Shown here: piece after piece, positions 51,275 through 61,869 of the stretch | Layout of the letters: each line of letters starts with the position of its first letter | Numbering within the stretch: position 1 is the first letter of the stretch | Assembly: GCF_020723905.1 (NCBI RefSeq) | Contig: NZ_DYHZ01000001.1 | Span: 489,501-553,500, forward strand | Reading direction: 5' to 3' | Length of the DNA: 64,000 bases | Source: Anaerolinea thermophila | Lineage (GTDB): Bacteria; Chloroflexota; Anaerolineae; Anaerolineales; Anaerolineaceae | Program-made: the position numbers and the translations under genes | The notes under the pieces: generated by a model | What the model was told of the DNA's origin: nothing | Databases searched by the model: none | The model's input: the letters and a program-made list of their open reading frames with translations, nothing else

Positions 51275-52507
51275 TTATTCCTTTCTAGAGGTAAAGCCCA
51301 GAATCCCCAGGGCTTTCTGAACGAGCGGGCTGTTTGTATACACGTCCCATACCAACCCCGTCAGATAGTTCTCGAGCATGATCATGGAAAGACCTTTGTT
51401 AAACCCATACAGCGCCTGACTGTACCACGGCGGAAGTACGTCCAGATTGTAAGCATCATAGAAGCCGTATTTTCCCCACGTCTGTGGGTGGTGATGATAA
51501 AGATACTCTGCCATTGCCAGCACTTCCTCTGGCGCAAAGGGAAGGGAAGCCAGCGCTCCAGAAATGGAGACCGTACCATCATGCTCGGGTTCCTGCAAGG
51601 CAGGGGCGCTTCCAAAAACCCGGTACCCATGCGGACTATCGCCTGCGTTCAACCCCCAGGAATGGGCGTGATAGGTGCGATAGCGATGCGCATTCTGCAT
51701 GCAAAAGGCTCGGTTGGCAAGCGTTGCCAGACGGGAATTTTCAAACCAGTCAACGCCATCCGGGTCCAGCAGCGAGCGGACATCCAGCCATGCCTCACTC
51801 AACTGGTAACAGAACAGGTTACCACCCGGATTGATGATGATAGACTTTCCCTCAAACTCTCCCGTGTGTCGAGTAAACCCGGCATACAGAGCGCGGGCAG
51901 TCTCTGAATGGAGGAATGGCGCGGCTTGCAGATACATCATCTTTTGCTCTGCCGCCATATCCCATTGATGGATAAAACCCGGATCACCGCCAACGTAATC
52001 CCCATCCCAATCCGGATTGTACGCCATGCGGAAGAGGGTCTTATTGTCTTTTTCAAACACGATAAACTGCCAGTCCACACGATGAAGAAGAGCCCCGGCA
52101 AGGTCATTTGTTTCTACATCGTCAAAATACGCCGCTGCAGTGATCACGCCGTTCAGGCAAATCGCCGTATCAATGGTGGAGTACTCGCACTTCCCGTGCC
52201 GCCCTGCGGTTTCCAGATCCAGAAAATGGGCAAAAAAACCGCGGTGGTGCGGAACATGCTCCAGCAGAGTGTGCAGGGTGCGGCGGACAATTTGAAGCGC
52301 CTGAGCGCGGCTTAACCGGCTGTGTTCATATGCAAGGACCCAGCCGGTCAGGGCAAACCCCACACTGGCAATGGAAGCAATCTGCGGGGTTTTTGTCGTA
52401 TCCACTGCCAGCCCAAATCCACGACTGGATGGATTCAAATTGGTGGTTTGCAGGAAAAAGTCAATCGAGCCGTTGAGTTCCTGTTCGATAATCTGCCGGG
52501 CTTTCAT
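51275..52507 (-). CDS. Cytoplasmic PF10091 (GH144-like) glycosidase
   Basis: A 410-residue protein. ATG 52507 follows AAGGTGAGG and is preferred to the longer frame. Family signatures are SIASVGFALTGWVLAYEHSR, EYSTIDTAICLNGVITAAAY, HQWDMAAEQKMMYLQAA and YGFYDAYNLD, which match the glucoamylase-like domain that includes GH144 endo-beta-1,2-glucanases. No signal peptide is present, so it acts on imported oligosaccharides. It overlaps the end of the LacI gene by 47 bp, which points to tight coupling. A secreted paralogue is encoded at 53509. Confidence 0.8.
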   Translation of the reverse strand: MKARQIIEQELNGSIDFFLQTTNLNPSSRGFGLAVDTTKTPQIASIASVGFALTGWVLAYEHSRLSRAQALQIVRRTLHTLLEHVPHHRGFFAHFLDLETAGRHGKCEYSTIDTAICLNGVITAAAYFDDVETNDLAGALLHRVDWQFIVFEKDNKTLFRMAYNPDWDGDYVGGDPGFIHQWDMAAEQKMMYLQAAPFLHSETARALYAGFTRHTGEFEGKSIIINPGGNLFCYQLSEAWLDVRSLLDPDGVDWFENSRLATLANRAFCMQNAHRYRTYHAHSWGLNAGDSPHGYRVFGSAPALQEPEHDGTVSISGALASLPFAPEEVLAMAEYLYHHHPQTWGKYGFYDAYNLDVLPPWYSQALYGFNKGLSMIMLENYLTGLVWDVYTNSPLVQKALGILGFTSRKE

Positions 52508-53516
52508 GTTGAGCCTCACCTTGAGAAGAGGAAGAACGAAGCAGAGATGACCGACGCACAATCAAGCGGGTGGGCATGCGTTCCATGGTGATGGACTTTT
52601 CTTCTTCCAGAAAGTCAATTAACTGCCGCGCGGCTTTGCTTCCCCACAGATGACGAGACATATTGACCGACGAAAGCGGCGGGTTAAGAAACGGCGCCAG
52701 GACAATATCATCGAAGCCAACCACGCCCACATCTTCAGGAATGCGCAACCCGTGTGCCTGAAAGGCTTTCATCAGCCCGATTGCCATCTGGTCATTGGCA
52801 CAGAAAACCGCCTCAGGGACATCATGATTTTCAATCATCTGCAAAGCGGCTTGATAACCCGATTTTTCGTTGAAATCGCCCTGATAGATACGATACTGAA
52901 CCTGGTGCTTATCGGCTTCTTCCATGAACGTGAGCATACGCTCACGGTTGTCAAAGGAATCCCCGGCACCGGAGACGAAGTGCACCAGCCGCGCTCCCTG
53001 CTCTACCAGATGCGCCATCACCTCCCGGACGCCGTTAACGTTATCAATCAGTAGAGGGAATAAATAATCCACCTTGAGGAAACGATCCAGCGCTACAATG
53101 GGAAAACGCTGCGAAGCAAGCCGTATGAGAGTTTCACTGGGAATGCGGGTGTCAAAGACGATTGCGCCGTCCACCTGGCGCTGAGTTAAAATCTTGCTGA
53201 TGGTGCGGCTCGCCGGGCATACAATTAAGTCGTACTGTGTTTCCAGCGCCACCGCATGGATGCCGTCCAGAATTTGTTCAAAGAACAACCCGCCAAACCC
53301 GGAAATGAACACGCCGATCGTATGGGTTTTGCGCTTCTTCAGATGGCGCGCAAAGGCATTGGGATGGTAATTCAGTTCCTCAGCGGCTTTGAGCACGCGC
53401 TGGCGAGTTTCTTCGCTGATGGTCCCGGTTCCGTTCAGGGCATAGGAAGCCGCAGCAATGCTTACCCGGGCATACTTTGCCACATCCTTAATGGTCACGC
53501 CGTCTTTTTTAGCCAT
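52461..53516 (-). CDS. LacI family transcriptional regulator
   Basis: A 351-residue regulator. The N-terminal helix-turn-helix is VTIKDVAKYARVSIAAASYA with the hinge helix region HPNAFARHLKKRKTHTIGVF. The periplasmic-binding-like sensor domain has DGAIVFDTRIPS, VEQGARLVHFVSGAGD, AVFCANDQMAIGLMKAF and VGVVGFDDI. It probably senses an intracellular oligosaccharide and controls this operon, in which it lies. The extended C-terminal tail (after RLIVRRSSLL) is produced by the overlap with the next gene. Confidence 0.92.
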   Translation of the reverse strand: MAKKDGVTIKDVAKYARVSIAAASYALNGTGTISEETRQRVLKAAEELNYHPNAFARHLKKRKTHTIGVFISGFGGLFFEQILDGIHAVALETQYDLIVCPASRTISKILTQRQVDGAIVFDTRIPSETLIRLASQRFPIVALDRFLKVDYLFPLLIDNVNGVREVMAHLVEQGARLVHFVSGAGDSFDNRERMLTFMEEADKHQVQYRIYQGDFNEKSGYQAALQMIENHDVPEAVFCANDQMAIGLMKAFQAHGLRIPEDVGVVGFDDIVLAPFLNPPLSSVNMSRHLWGSKAARQLIDFLEEEKSITMERMPTRLIVRRSSLLRSSSSQGEAQHESPADYRTGTQRLD

Positions 53517-54897
53517 GTTTTTCCAGATTTAAACGCTCCAGTCCTTTCAGAATGATGGGGTTCTGCATCATAATTCGCCAGACAATCTCATCTTCATAGT
53601 TTGCCAGCATCAGGAGCGAAATGCCTTTATCAATACCAATTACATCACTGGCATACCATTTTCTGGTCAAATTATATGCATCCTTAAACCCGTAACGCCC
53701 TTTGAGGGCTTCAATGGTGTAGTAATTCTGCATGGCGCGCAGGGAATCTTGTGGGGTAAAGACAATCGAGCCAATCGCTCCAGCAGGGGGGATGGTATCG
53801 TCCACCAGATGGGCTTTATTGTCATATCCTGAGGGGGGAGCGCCGTACCTGCCCTCATACCCGTTGGGCCCATCGCAGGCGGTTAACCCCCAGGCGTCTG
53901 GTCCCAGGGTCAGGTATTTTGCATCCATAGTTTCGGCATAACGCACCTGCGCCAGCGAGGCTTGCACCGAATTTTCAAACCAGTTCACCCCTTTCTGATC
54001 TGTGTAGTTGCGAAAATCCAGCCAGGCATGGCTGAACTGATAGGTAAAGAGGGAGCCAAACCATGAGTGAATGAACGGTTTAACCCCTTCTCCGTATTTC
54101 GCCACGTGGCGGGTAAAAGTATAGTAGGGTCTGGCATCCACGGGATGGGTATCGGACCCAGCTGCCAGCACGTAAAGCATCAACTGTTCGGCGTAAAAAT
54201 CCCAGTGCCCTTCAAAACCTTTTTCGGGGCGGTAAGCCATGTAAAACATCTGCCGGGATTCGTCCAGAAACCATCCCCAGTTGACCGCATCGTACAGGCG
54301 CCGGGCTTTTTGTTCAATTTCCCCACCAAAGTACTGACCGACGGAAAGCACTCCCATGAACAGGATTGCCGTATCAATGCTGGAAACCTCGCTCTCCCAC
54401 GCCCGCTTACCGGATTGCATATCCAGAAAATGATAGTAAAAGCCTTCTGTCCGCTCCAGATTTTCCAGCGTATCCAGTGTGCGGGTCACCCGTTCAAAAG
54501 CCTGTTCGTAGGAAATGTACCCCTTTTCCACGCCAACGATGTAAGCCGTCAATCCAAATCCCAGCGAGGCAATACTGGCAATGCCCTCTGAACCGGGGTA
54601 GCGGTCTCGAATCAACCCATAAGCGGGGCTGTCAGGATCGGTATTTGCCTGTTCCCAGAAGAAATCGAAAGCGCCTTTCATCTCATAAGCCACAATTTCT
54701 TCCGGGTCTACCGGTACCGGCGTAAGCGTCGACGTTGGAGAAGGCTCTGCCGTGGAAGTGACGGTGAGTACAACCTGCGTGAAAGTAGGCTCGGGGGTGA
54801 ACGAAAGCACAGGTGACATCGTAGTCCGTGTGGCAGGAGTCGCACAGGCAGAGAGCACAAGCGCCACCGACAGAAGGGAAACAAAAAGTTTATTCAC
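53509..54897 (-). CDS. Secreted PF10091 (GH144-like) lipoprotein glycosidase
   Basis: A 462-residue lipoprotein (lipobox VLSAC, Cys18) starting with GTG, overlapping the permease stop by 8 bp. A Thr/Pro-rich linker spans about 20-60, then the same domain as the gene at 51275: IASIASLGFGLTAYIVGVEK, EVSSIDTAILFMGVLSVGQY, GHWDFYAEQLMLYVLAAGSD and YGFKDAYNLTRKWY. Family members hydrolyse beta-1,2-glucan. Anchored outside the membrane, it could cut the polymer before import by the adjacent permeases. Confidence 0.82.
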   Translation of the reverse strand: MNKLFVSLLSVALVLSACATPATRTTMSPVLSFTPEPTFTQVVLTVTSTAEPSPTSTLTPVPVDPEEIVAYEMKGAFDFFWEQANTDPDSPAYGLIRDRYPGSEGIASIASLGFGLTAYIVGVEKGYISYEQAFERVTRTLDTLENLERTEGFYYHFLDMQSGKRAWESEVSSIDTAILFMGVLSVGQYFGGEIEQKARRLYDAVNWGWFLDESRQMFYMAYRPEKGFEGHWDFYAEQLMLYVLAAGSDTHPVDARPYYTFTRHVAKYGEGVKPFIHSWFGSLFTYQFSHAWLDFRNYTDQKGVNWFENSVQASLAQVRYAETMDAKYLTLGPDAWGLTACDGPNGYEGRYGAPPSGYDNKAHLVDDTIPPAGAIGSIVFTPQDSLRAMQNYYTIEALKGRYGFKDAYNLTRKWYASDVIGIDKGISLLMLANYEDEIVWRIMMQNPIILKGLERLNLEKHG

Positions 54898-55822
54898 CGG
54901 TAATTCCCGTCCTTTCTACGGATTCGACAAACCATTTTTGCATGACAAAATACATCAACAACAGCGGCAGGATATTGAGGAATGTGCCGCTCATCTTCAC
55001 CGCTTCATTGATGCGGTCAAAAATGTTGACCATACCTGGCGGATAGAGATTTTCATACGCCTGAGTGAATTTTGCCAGTTGCATCGGCAGGGTCTGAATC
55101 CCGCCCTCGAGGAAAATGACCGTCAGGTACGTTTCGTTCCAATACCACACAATGGAGAAGATGATTGAAATAACATAGGCTGGGATAGCCGTTGGCACGG
55201 CAATACGTGCAAAGACCAGCCAGTCTGAGGCTCCATCCAGGCGAGCGGCTTCTTCCAGCACTTTGGGCATGGATACAAACATCTGATAAAAAATCAGGAT
55301 GAAGATAGCACTACGATATCCCTGTCCAAAAGTTGCCGGAAGAAGGAGCGAGAGGATATTGCCCAGCAATCCCAACTGGCGGTAGGTGAGCATCTGCGGG
55401 ATGACAGTGGTTTGCGGCGGGATGATGAAGGTTGCCAGAATCAGCCCCATGATGAGATGCTTCCCCGGAAACCGGTAACGCGCCAGCCCATAACCGATTA
55501 CCGAGCACACCAGCGTTTGAATGAGCGATGGAGCCACACTGACCAGAATGGTATTCACCAGGTTGACGGGGTAGTTCAACACCCGGAAGGCTTTGACATA
55601 ATTCCCCAGATACAACTCGCTGGGGACCCATTGCACCATGGGATTGAGCAAATCCTGCGGGCTTTTGATGCTGGTGACGAACATGAACAACAACGGGTAA
55701 AGATAGACAAAACCAATGGCAATGAGAAGCAGGTAAAGAAACAGGGTAAAAAGCGCCCCATAACTGGTACGGCTTCCCAGAAGCCACAGTCGAATGCGTT
55801 CTTTGTTAACCGTAAACCTCAT
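54890..55822 (-). CDS. Sugar ABC transporter permease, MalG type (pair 2)
   Basis: A 310-residue permease with six helices. ATG 55822 follows GAGGAGG at six bases, better than the longer frame start at 55852. It has FMFVTSIKSPQDLLNPMV after helix 1 and the EAA loop EAARLDGASDWLVFARIAVP, which docks to the ATPase. It pairs with the MalF-type gene 10 bp upstream. Together with the pair at 60950-62799 the operon has two complete permease pairs. Confidence 0.9.
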   Translation of the reverse strand: MRFTVNKERIRLWLLGSRTSYGALFTLFLYLLLIAIGFVYLYPLLFMFVTSIKSPQDLLNPMVQWVPSELYLGNYVKAFRVLNYPVNLVNTILVSVAPSLIQTLVCSVIGYGLARYRFPGKHLIMGLILATFIIPPQTTVIPQMLTYRQLGLLGNILSLLLPATFGQGYRSAIFILIFYQMFVSMPKVLEEAARLDGASDWLVFARIAVPTAIPAYVISIIFSIVWYWNETYLTVIFLEGGIQTLPMQLAKFTQAYENLYPPGMVNIFDRINEAVKMSGTFLNILPLLLMYFVMQKWFVESVERTGITGE

Positions 55823-55832
55823 GGCAACCTCC

Positions 55833-56714
55833 TCACCGCTCCCTTGTGCCAAAGGTCAACCCGGCATAAACCACACCCAGCAGCACCACCAGCGCCAGGA
55901 AGAAAATATACGACATGGCGCTGGCATAACCAATGCCACCCTGTACATCATAAGTGCGGGAGTAGATATAGCGAATCACCTCATTTTCGGAAAAGTGCGA
56001 CAGGGTAATGATGGTATAAACCGCATTGACAATGGTGGTTGACGTTAACGAGGGCAGGGTGATTTTCCAGAACGATTCCCAAGCCGAGGCGCCATCAATT
56101 GCGGCGGCTTCATAGATACTGCGGTCAATTTTCTGGAATCCTGCCAGATAAATCAGGATTTGCACCCCTGAAAACCAGAGGATGAGGATAAACGAAGTCA
56201 GCAGGTACTCTGCTGGATTACGCAGAAAAGCAGGCAACTGTTGCAGAAACTGCGTCACCGCCGCCGAGGAGGCTACCTGCGGTGCAGATGCCGCCCCCTG
56301 CGCGGTCAGTTCTTTGATGACCGGTCCGCTGGTAATGACCACCGGCAGGAAGAAAATCGTGCGGAACACCCCCCGCAACTTAAAGCGCAGGTTGAGCAAA
56401 AGCGCAATGATCATCGAGAAAATCAACACCACCGGCACAGAGACTAGCGTTTTGATCACATATTCAATGAGAAGTTCCACAAAGTTTGGATCGGTAAACA
56501 GAGCGCGGGTGTAATTTTGCCACTCCCGATAATCCATCACTATGCCCGTTGCCATAACAGTGACTTCATTCAAACTGTAACGCAAGGTTTCCACCAGTGG
56601 AGCCAGGGTGAACACCAGAAAGCCAACGATCCAGATGAGTACAAAGGTATAGCCATGCAGAGCTTCGCGAGCACGGTGCGACATCTCTCCACGGAGCAGT
56701 TTACGGATGTTCAT
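55833..56714 (-). CDS. Sugar ABC transporter permease, MalF type (pair 2)
   Basis: A 293-residue permease with six helices. The EAA loop is EAAAIDGASAWESFWKITLP. A periplasmic loop between helices 3 and 4 is somewhat extended (TAQGAASAPQVASSAAVTQF), which is unusual for this type. The start overlaps the DUF5696-type gene's stop by 4 bp, linking this pair to the upstream secreted protein. Confidence 0.9.
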   Translation of the reverse strand: MNIRKLLRGEMSHRAREALHGYTFVLIWIVGFLVFTLAPLVETLRYSLNEVTVMATGIVMDYREWQNYTRALFTDPNFVELLIEYVIKTLVSVPVVLIFSMIIALLLNLRFKLRGVFRTIFFLPVVITSGPVIKELTAQGAASAPQVASSAAVTQFLQQLPAFLRNPAEYLLTSFILILWFSGVQILIYLAGFQKIDRSIYEAAAIDGASAWESFWKITLPSLTSTTIVNAVYTIITLSHFSENEVIRYIYSRTYDVQGGIGYASAMSYIFFLALVVLLGVVYAGLTFGTRER

Positions 56715-58951
56715 GGCACACCTCCCACACTCAGATTCTCCACCAGGATCGCATCCCGCGGCGGGAAAGTCACCCCTTCCACCTGAAAAGGCTGATCCGT
56801 GTAATTCACCCCAATTTGTTTTCCATTGCTGTAGGTCACCAGTACCACGCCTTCCTGCAGTACCGTGCGAGAGACAATGCTTGCTCCGCGCACCGCACCC
56901 AGACGAGTGTTGAGCCAGTCATACACCCGTTCGATTTCCGCACGCCATTGATGAATGGAGGAAGTGTAAATCCAGCGCGAACGGGTTTCGAGGATTTTTG
57001 CCGTTTCTTGATAGGTAACAAAGAAGGATGGATATACGCCATAATCTGCATGACGCAACAGGTCTTCCTGAAGGTCAGGAGAAAAATTCAACGCCTGCCC
57101 GTAATATGGCACAAACCCGGAAAGGGCGATTTGCAGGAAAGGCACGGTATCGGTAGTGTAAAGATAACCACTACTGGAGGATGGAAGATCATACACGGCA
57201 GAAGTAACGCCCCACAGATAATCGTTCGGCGCGTACAAACCTACCGGAGTTGGCAAACCGCTTAACAGGTCCTGGTAAGCCGTGATGGTCTGCTCACGGT
57301 TCAAAGGTGGCCTGGTGCGAAAATCGCTGTAGAGAAGCGTGCCAATCCCGTCCAGCGCCAGCCCCAGGGGGGGATCCTCAAAGAAATCATCCGCCAGCGA
57401 GGTCAGACGTTCTTGAATGGCATCCAGGTTCAAATAATACTGCTTTTTAAAGCGGTTGTACCCTTCCAGATTAAGGTTGGCAATGGAACGAGCCAGATCA
57501 AACCGGGGGGAGTACCCCGGCTCTCCCAAATAAGCCGCCTGCGCGTCAAAATAGAGCGAGAGACGCCCTCCCTGTGCATGAACCTGTTCTGCCAGCGCGC
57601 GCAGGTCTGATTGCGAACCCAGAGCAGATTCCAGTTTCAGCGCGCTCGGGAACATGCTCGAAGGTCCCAGCGGTTGCCAGCCGTACAGGATCACCTCAGG
57701 ATGACTGACCTGAAGTGTCTCCACAATCTGACGGGCCTGCTCAAATGTAGTCATCGGGATGGCTTCATTCCAGAGGAGAACCTTCCTGCGCTCAGCAGTA
57801 AGAAACTCCAGGCGAATGCCAATGCGATCATCCAGAATGGGACTGGCTTTGAGCATACCCTTTTGCCGTAAATACTGCTGGTAACTGCGCGCCATACCCA
57901 CGTAATCGCTATCGCCTCCGGTGAGGAAGCGGTAGTGCAACACCACATCAAAAGCGTTGGTCTGCGGCTGCAGGGCAGTCACCCCCGCACCGGCACGGTT
58001 GGTAGGCTGGAAATAACTCTCATTGTAAATAAACGCATAGTGGAGAAAATTAAACGAGGTAATGATACCCGCAGGGTGAGCCTGGATCTCGGCGTAACCC
58101 GCACCGCGTTCCAGAACGGCAAGATAAGCATTTTGATGATACCCGTGCACCATTCCTATCACCGGAACCGAAACGCGGAAGGGACGACGCAAATCCGGGT
58201 CAAAAGCCATGCGGGTACTCATGCCCAAATCGGCGCCGTACACCCTGCCGTAAAACATATTCTTGGCTTTGGTCTGTGCGCTGAAGCGGATGAGCGCGCC
58301 AGCACCATCGGGCAGGAACATGTAGCCGGGCACTTCATCTCTGCGGGTAGCGGCAAAGAAGGGATATACATACAGCATACCCAGTTTAAACTCCGCCCTG
58401 TCCTGGCGAATACGATCAAAAGGTATCTCTACCCGCACACCGTCTTCTTCAAGGATCAGATTAACACCGATAGTAATTCCCGGATCGGTAAATGTCACCA
58501 GTGCCTCAACGCCTTGCGCCACAGGGCTCACTTCCAGAGTGTGTTTGGCGTTTGTGATGGAAGCCCGTTTGGGAGTGGCTTTCTGGTCGAGGTAATCAAT
58601 ACTGATACCGCTCTGAGCAAACGCCGTCCAGGTCTTATTCAAACGATCATCACGGGTAACCTCGTCCAGGTTGGAGTGCCACACATACCCGCTCCGCCGA
58701 TCCACCACCTTGAACGCCAGACGCTCGAAATCCACGAACAGGCGGAAAGTCTCATTTTCCGCAACCATGCGGTAGGATTCAGGGATATCCTGTCGAATCT
58801 GCCAGTCGGTGCGGAGGGTATCCACATGCGTGTACTGGTTGGTGGAATAGGCATCGGGCAGGCGCATGGCTTGAAGCGGCTGAACACCGAGGCTGAACAC
58901 CAGCACCGCAAGCAAAACCACTCTCCCGAAAAAGAATTTTGCTTTAGCCAC
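56711..58951 (-). CDS. Secreted DUF5696-type protein, possible glycosidase
   Basis: A 746-residue secreted protein. GTG 58951 is chosen: AGGAGG lies nine bases upstream, it overlaps the previous stop by 8 bp, and it gives a clean signal peptide. About 60-330 is beta-rich ([57 protein letters not shown]). About 390-650 looks like a TIM barrel ([33 protein letters not shown]), and a small beta domain ends it. A beta-sandwich before a barrel resembles GH31/GH101-type hydrolases, and Asp in [12 protein letters not shown] could be catalytic; this is inference. The position between two permease pairs suggests a glycan-processing or binding role outside the cell. Confidence 0.7.
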   Translation of the reverse strand: MAKAKFFFGRVVLLAVLVFSLGVQPLQAMRLPDAYSTNQYTHVDTLRTDWQIRQDIPESYRMVAENETFRLFVDFERLAFKVVDRRSGYVWHSNLDEVTRDDRLNKTWTAFAQSGISIDYLDQKATPKRASITNAKHTLEVSPVAQGVEALVTFTDPGITIGVNLILEEDGVRVEIPFDRIRQDRAEFKLGMLYVYPFFAATRRDEVPGYMFLPDGAGALIRFSAQTKAKNMFYGRVYGADLGMSTRMAFDPDLRRPFRVSVPVIGMVHGYHQNAYLAVLERGAGYAEIQAHPAGIITSFNFLHYAFIYNESYFQPTNRAGAGVTALQPQTNAFDVVLHYRFLTGGDSDYVGMARSYQQYLRQKGMLKASPILDDRIGIRLEFLTAERRKVLLWNEAIPMTTFEQARQIVETLQVSHPEVILYGWQPLGPSSMFPSALKLESALGSQSDLRALAEQVHAQGGRLSLYFDAQAAYLGEPGYSPRFDLARSIANLNLEGYNRFKKQYYLNLDAIQERLTSLADDFFEDPPLGLALDGIGTLLYSDFRTRPPLNREQTITAYQDLLSGLPTPVGLYAPNDYLWGVTSAVYDLPSSSSGYLYTTDTVPFLQIALSGFVPYYGQALNFSPDLQEDLLRHADYGVYPSFFVTYQETAKILETRSRWIYTSSIHQWRAEIERVYDWLNTRLGAVRGASIVSRTVLQEGVVLVTYSNGKQIGVNYTDQPFQVEGVTFPPRDAILVENLSVGGVP

Positions 58952-60953
58952 GGAGCCTGACCTCCTGCAAAATGCTTTGAATGAAGTCGAACAGTTGCCC
59001 AAAAAGGACATACAGAATGTAACCTGTCAGCAGGAACATGCCCATCGTAAAGAGGGTGATGAGAATGTTGCGCACGGTTTCAGAGAACGAGTAGTTGTGA
59101 ATTTCCATCACCATCAGGAAGAGCATTAACCCTACCCAGGCATACATTAACTGCGTGGAGAAGGTGAAAATGAACACCTCGTTCAGGGTCAGAACATTCG
59201 AAAGCAAGGCAATGGGCAATGAAAACAGTGCGTAAGGGAACAAACTGTACGCCGTACCAATGACCACATCGCGAATCCTGCCTTCGCCGTCGCTGATGGT
59301 CGAGACCAGGTAGTTGGCAGCGTTCCACAGGAAAATCAACCCGACGGTGTAAAGAATTTCATTCTCCACCCGGATAAACGCCGGCGAAGGATATGGGTTA
59401 AAGGGAAACGCCGTAAGATACAGCGAGAGAATCCGTGCAATCACCACCCACGCATAGAGGACAAAAGCAAAGCGCAAACTACCACGCAGATTCTTTTTGA
59501 TGTAGTAAAAACTGTCGGCAGGCTGTTTGATAAAACGGAAGAGGAACACGAAATCGTCAACCCATTTATAGCGCAACAGTCCGTTCAACCAGGCACGCAC
59601 AGGGTCCAGCCAGCGCTTCCGCCGTTCCAGGCGTTGGAAAATGCTCTGCGCCAGCGAGAATACCATCACCCCCACAATGAAAGGCGAAAGGTACTTTTGC
59701 AGGATGACATTGCGCAATTCCCAGAAGGCTTGCGAGTAACCCTGGCGATCATACGCATAACGGTAGGACTGCAAAGCGCGGGGAAAATCGCGTTCCTTGA
59801 AATAAGCATCTGCCAGCGCCTGATACGCCAGGATAAACGAACCATTATAGGTGAGGATCTCCTCGAAATAGGGTTTGGCTTCGCTATAATACCCCTCCAT
59901 GTACAGGCGCACGCCCTGATGGACACGGCGGGCAAATTCCGTCGCCCGATAGATAACCACCGCGTTCTTGTCCTTATCCAGCACATAAATCTGTCCCTGA
60001 TAACGCGCCACTGCGGTGGGATTGATCAGCGTACCCATGCGCTGATCGCCCTGGTCTTTGGCTTTGAAGCGGAAAAGCAAAAAGCCCTTGGTATCGTACT
60101 CGTAAATTTCTCCATCTGCGCTCACCGCGACCAGTAAACCATCCTCGCTGACATGAACATCGCGAAAGGCGGAAGAGCCCACAGTATCAGGGAAAACGTT
60201 CTTCCCGGCGATGGTGAATTTGCGGATGCTCTTGTTGGGGAACGTACCGGCGGTGATGGTATAAACCATCGCCTGCCGGTCAATGGTGATGTTAGAGGGA
60301 GACGCGGCTTCGTTTTTGACGAACTGCTCCAGTTGCTCTTTGGTGAGAAACAAACGCTGGAGAATCATTTTGAGCGACATGGTGGCGGTGTTCGCACCAA
60401 AATAACCGATGAAGCGCCCATCCATGTTCATTTGCACCACGCCATTGACGGAACCCTCACTGATGATGTAGAGATTTTTACGTGGATCTACGGCAATTTT
60501 GCGCGGTAAAAACTCCCGTGTCTTTCCAAACAGTGGCTCTTTGGGACGACCAAATTCTTTGAACAGGGTGCCATCGGGCTGAAAGATGAACACTTCATTC
60601 TTCTTGGCATCGGCGACGTAAACCAGTCCATCTTCATCTACGAACACTCCCGTTGGGCTCTGCAAAACACCCTTGCCCATCACCATGGTTTCCTGAAAAT
60701 TCCTGAACTGTACAATTCTGCCCTTACCCGTATCTGCCACGTAGAGAGTGCCATCAGGCATAATGACCATATCCTCCGCGCCAGAGATGGGCAAATCCAC
60801 CTCCGCCACAGGGATATAGGCATCCTGCGTCATAAAAAGACGTCCGCCCGGACCCAGCGCCCAGGTGGTATAGGGCGGATCAGCGCTCACCTGTGGTCTG
60901 GGAAGAGCGAGCAGGACCACAAAAATCAACAGAACAAGGCGAAACTGTTTCAT
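58944..60953 (-). CDS. NHL-propeller/TPR/Yip1-like membrane protein
   Basis: A 669-residue protein. ATG 60953 overlaps the permease stop (ATGA) and gives a signal peptide; the longer frame runs through the permease gene. Residues 25-345 carry NHL-type repeats ([53 protein letters not shown]), so a beta-propeller outside the membrane. About 350-420 are TPR-like ([39 protein letters not shown]). From 440 on are about six helices with a Yip1-like core. It may bind glycan or the solute-binding protein and dock it to the permeases. I know no characterised protein with this order. Confidence 0.75.
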   Translation of the reverse strand: MKQFRLVLLIFVVLLALPRPQVSADPPYTTWALGPGGRLFMTQDAYIPVAEVDLPISGAEDMVIMPDGTLYVADTGKGRIVQFRNFQETMVMGKGVLQSPTGVFVDEDGLVYVADAKKNEVFIFQPDGTLFKEFGRPKEPLFGKTREFLPRKIAVDPRKNLYIISEGSVNGVVQMNMDGRFIGYFGANTATMSLKMILQRLFLTKEQLEQFVKNEAASPSNITIDRQAMVYTITAGTFPNKSIRKFTIAGKNVFPDTVGSSAFRDVHVSEDGLLVAVSADGEIYEYDTKGFLLFRFKAKDQGDQRMGTLINPTAVARYQGQIYVLDKDKNAVVIYRATEFARRVHQGVRLYMEGYYSEAKPYFEEILTYNGSFILAYQALADAYFKERDFPRALQSYRYAYDRQGYSQAFWELRNVILQKYLSPFIVGVMVFSLAQSIFQRLERRKRWLDPVRAWLNGLLRYKWVDDFVFLFRFIKQPADSFYYIKKNLRGSLRFAFVLYAWVVIARILSLYLTAFPFNPYPSPAFIRVENEILYTVGLIFLWNAANYLVSTISDGEGRIRDVVIGTAYSLFPYALFSLPIALLSNVLTLNEVFIFTFSTQLMYAWVGLMLFLMVMEIHNYSFSETVRNILITLFTMGMFLLTGYILYVLFGQLFDFIQSILQEVRLRG

Positions 60954-61858
60954 CCCTTCAGCCCCGAGTGAGACATGGTGCTCATCACCTGACTCTGCAT
61001 GAAGATGAAAATGATCAGGTTCGGCAGGAACATGATCAGCGAAGCCGCCGCGGCAATTCCCTGACCGGCAACCACATTGGCACCCGCTGACGTTGAGGTC
61101 AGTGTGGTGAGGTAAAAAGCAAATGTCTTGAGACTTTCGTTGGTGATGTACAACGAGGATGTATCGGCGTTGTTCCATGCCGCCTGAAACGAGAGGATGG
61201 CAATGGTGGCAATCGCCGGGCGGATCATCGGTAGAATGATCTGCCAGTAAATCCACAGGTCAGAAGCCCCGTCAATCTGCGCCGCTTCCACTACCTCATC
61301 CGGTATGCCGTCAATAAACTGCTTGATAAGGAACAATCCCACCGGCATTGCCAGCATGGGTAGAATGTGCACCCAGAAGGTATCCATCAGATGTAAACGC
61401 TCAATGATGAGAAAGCGCGGGATGGTCACGGCAATGGGCACAAACATCAACGCCACCGTATTAATGGCAAAAAGGGTTTGCTTCAATTTAAAACGCTTTT
61501 TGGAGAGTGCATATGCCGCCGTAGAGGAAATCACCACCGAAGTCACCACCGTTACCACCGTCACTACAATGCTGTTGAACAGGTAGCGGCTGACCGGAAT
61601 GCTGGAAGCAGACATGCGGCTGAACAAATCTGCGAAGTTTTTCAGGGTAGGATTGACGACAAAGAAACGCGGTGGGTAAGCAAACAATTCATCCGGCGGC
61701 TTGAAAGCGTGGGAGAAGATAAAGATGATTGGCAGGAGCATAAATGCCGAGAGGGGCAGGAGAATCAGATAAAACTTAATCTGGCTGGGATGAAACCCCT
61801 GTGGATTAATGCCCCGATTGCGATAACTGGATACTGTTCGAAACCATCTTCTGCGCAT
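60950..61858 (-). CDS. Sugar ABC transporter permease, MalG type (pair 1)
   Basis: A 302-residue permease with six helices. ATG 61858 follows AAGGA and lies 11 bp after the MalF-type stop; the longer frame would overlap it. It has [20 protein letters not shown] and the EAA loop [20 protein letters not shown]. It pairs with the gene at 61870 and is distinct in sequence from pair 2, so this is not a recent duplication. Confidence 0.9.
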   Translation of the reverse strand: MRRRWFRTVSSYRNRGINPQGFHPSQIKFYLILLPLSAFMLLPIIFIFSHAFKPPDELFAYPPRFFVVNPTLKNFADLFSRMSASSIPVSRYLFNSIVVTVVTVVTSVVISSTAAYALSKKRFKLKQTLFAINTVALMFVPIAVTIPRFLIIERLHLMDTFWVHILPMLAMPVGLFLIKQFIDGIPDEVVEAAQIDGASDLWIYWQIILPMIRPAIATIAILSFQAAWNNADTSSLYITNESLKTFAFYLTTLTSTSAGANVVAGQGIAAAASLIMFLPNLIIFIFMQSQVMSTMSHSGLKG

Positions 61859-61869
61859 GGCAATTTTCC

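Noticed and set aside
57935-58960. A 341-codon plus-strand frame opposite the DUF5696-type gene
   Set aside because: Composition is that of an antisense shadow, with no recognisable motif and no ribosome binding site; the minus-strand gene is embedded in a tight operon.
60954-61256. N-terminal extension of the NHL/Yip1 protein up to 61256
   Set aside because: It lies out of frame within the MalG-type gene, is Cys/His-rich, and removes the signal peptide from the N-terminus; ATG 60953 overlaps the previous stop.
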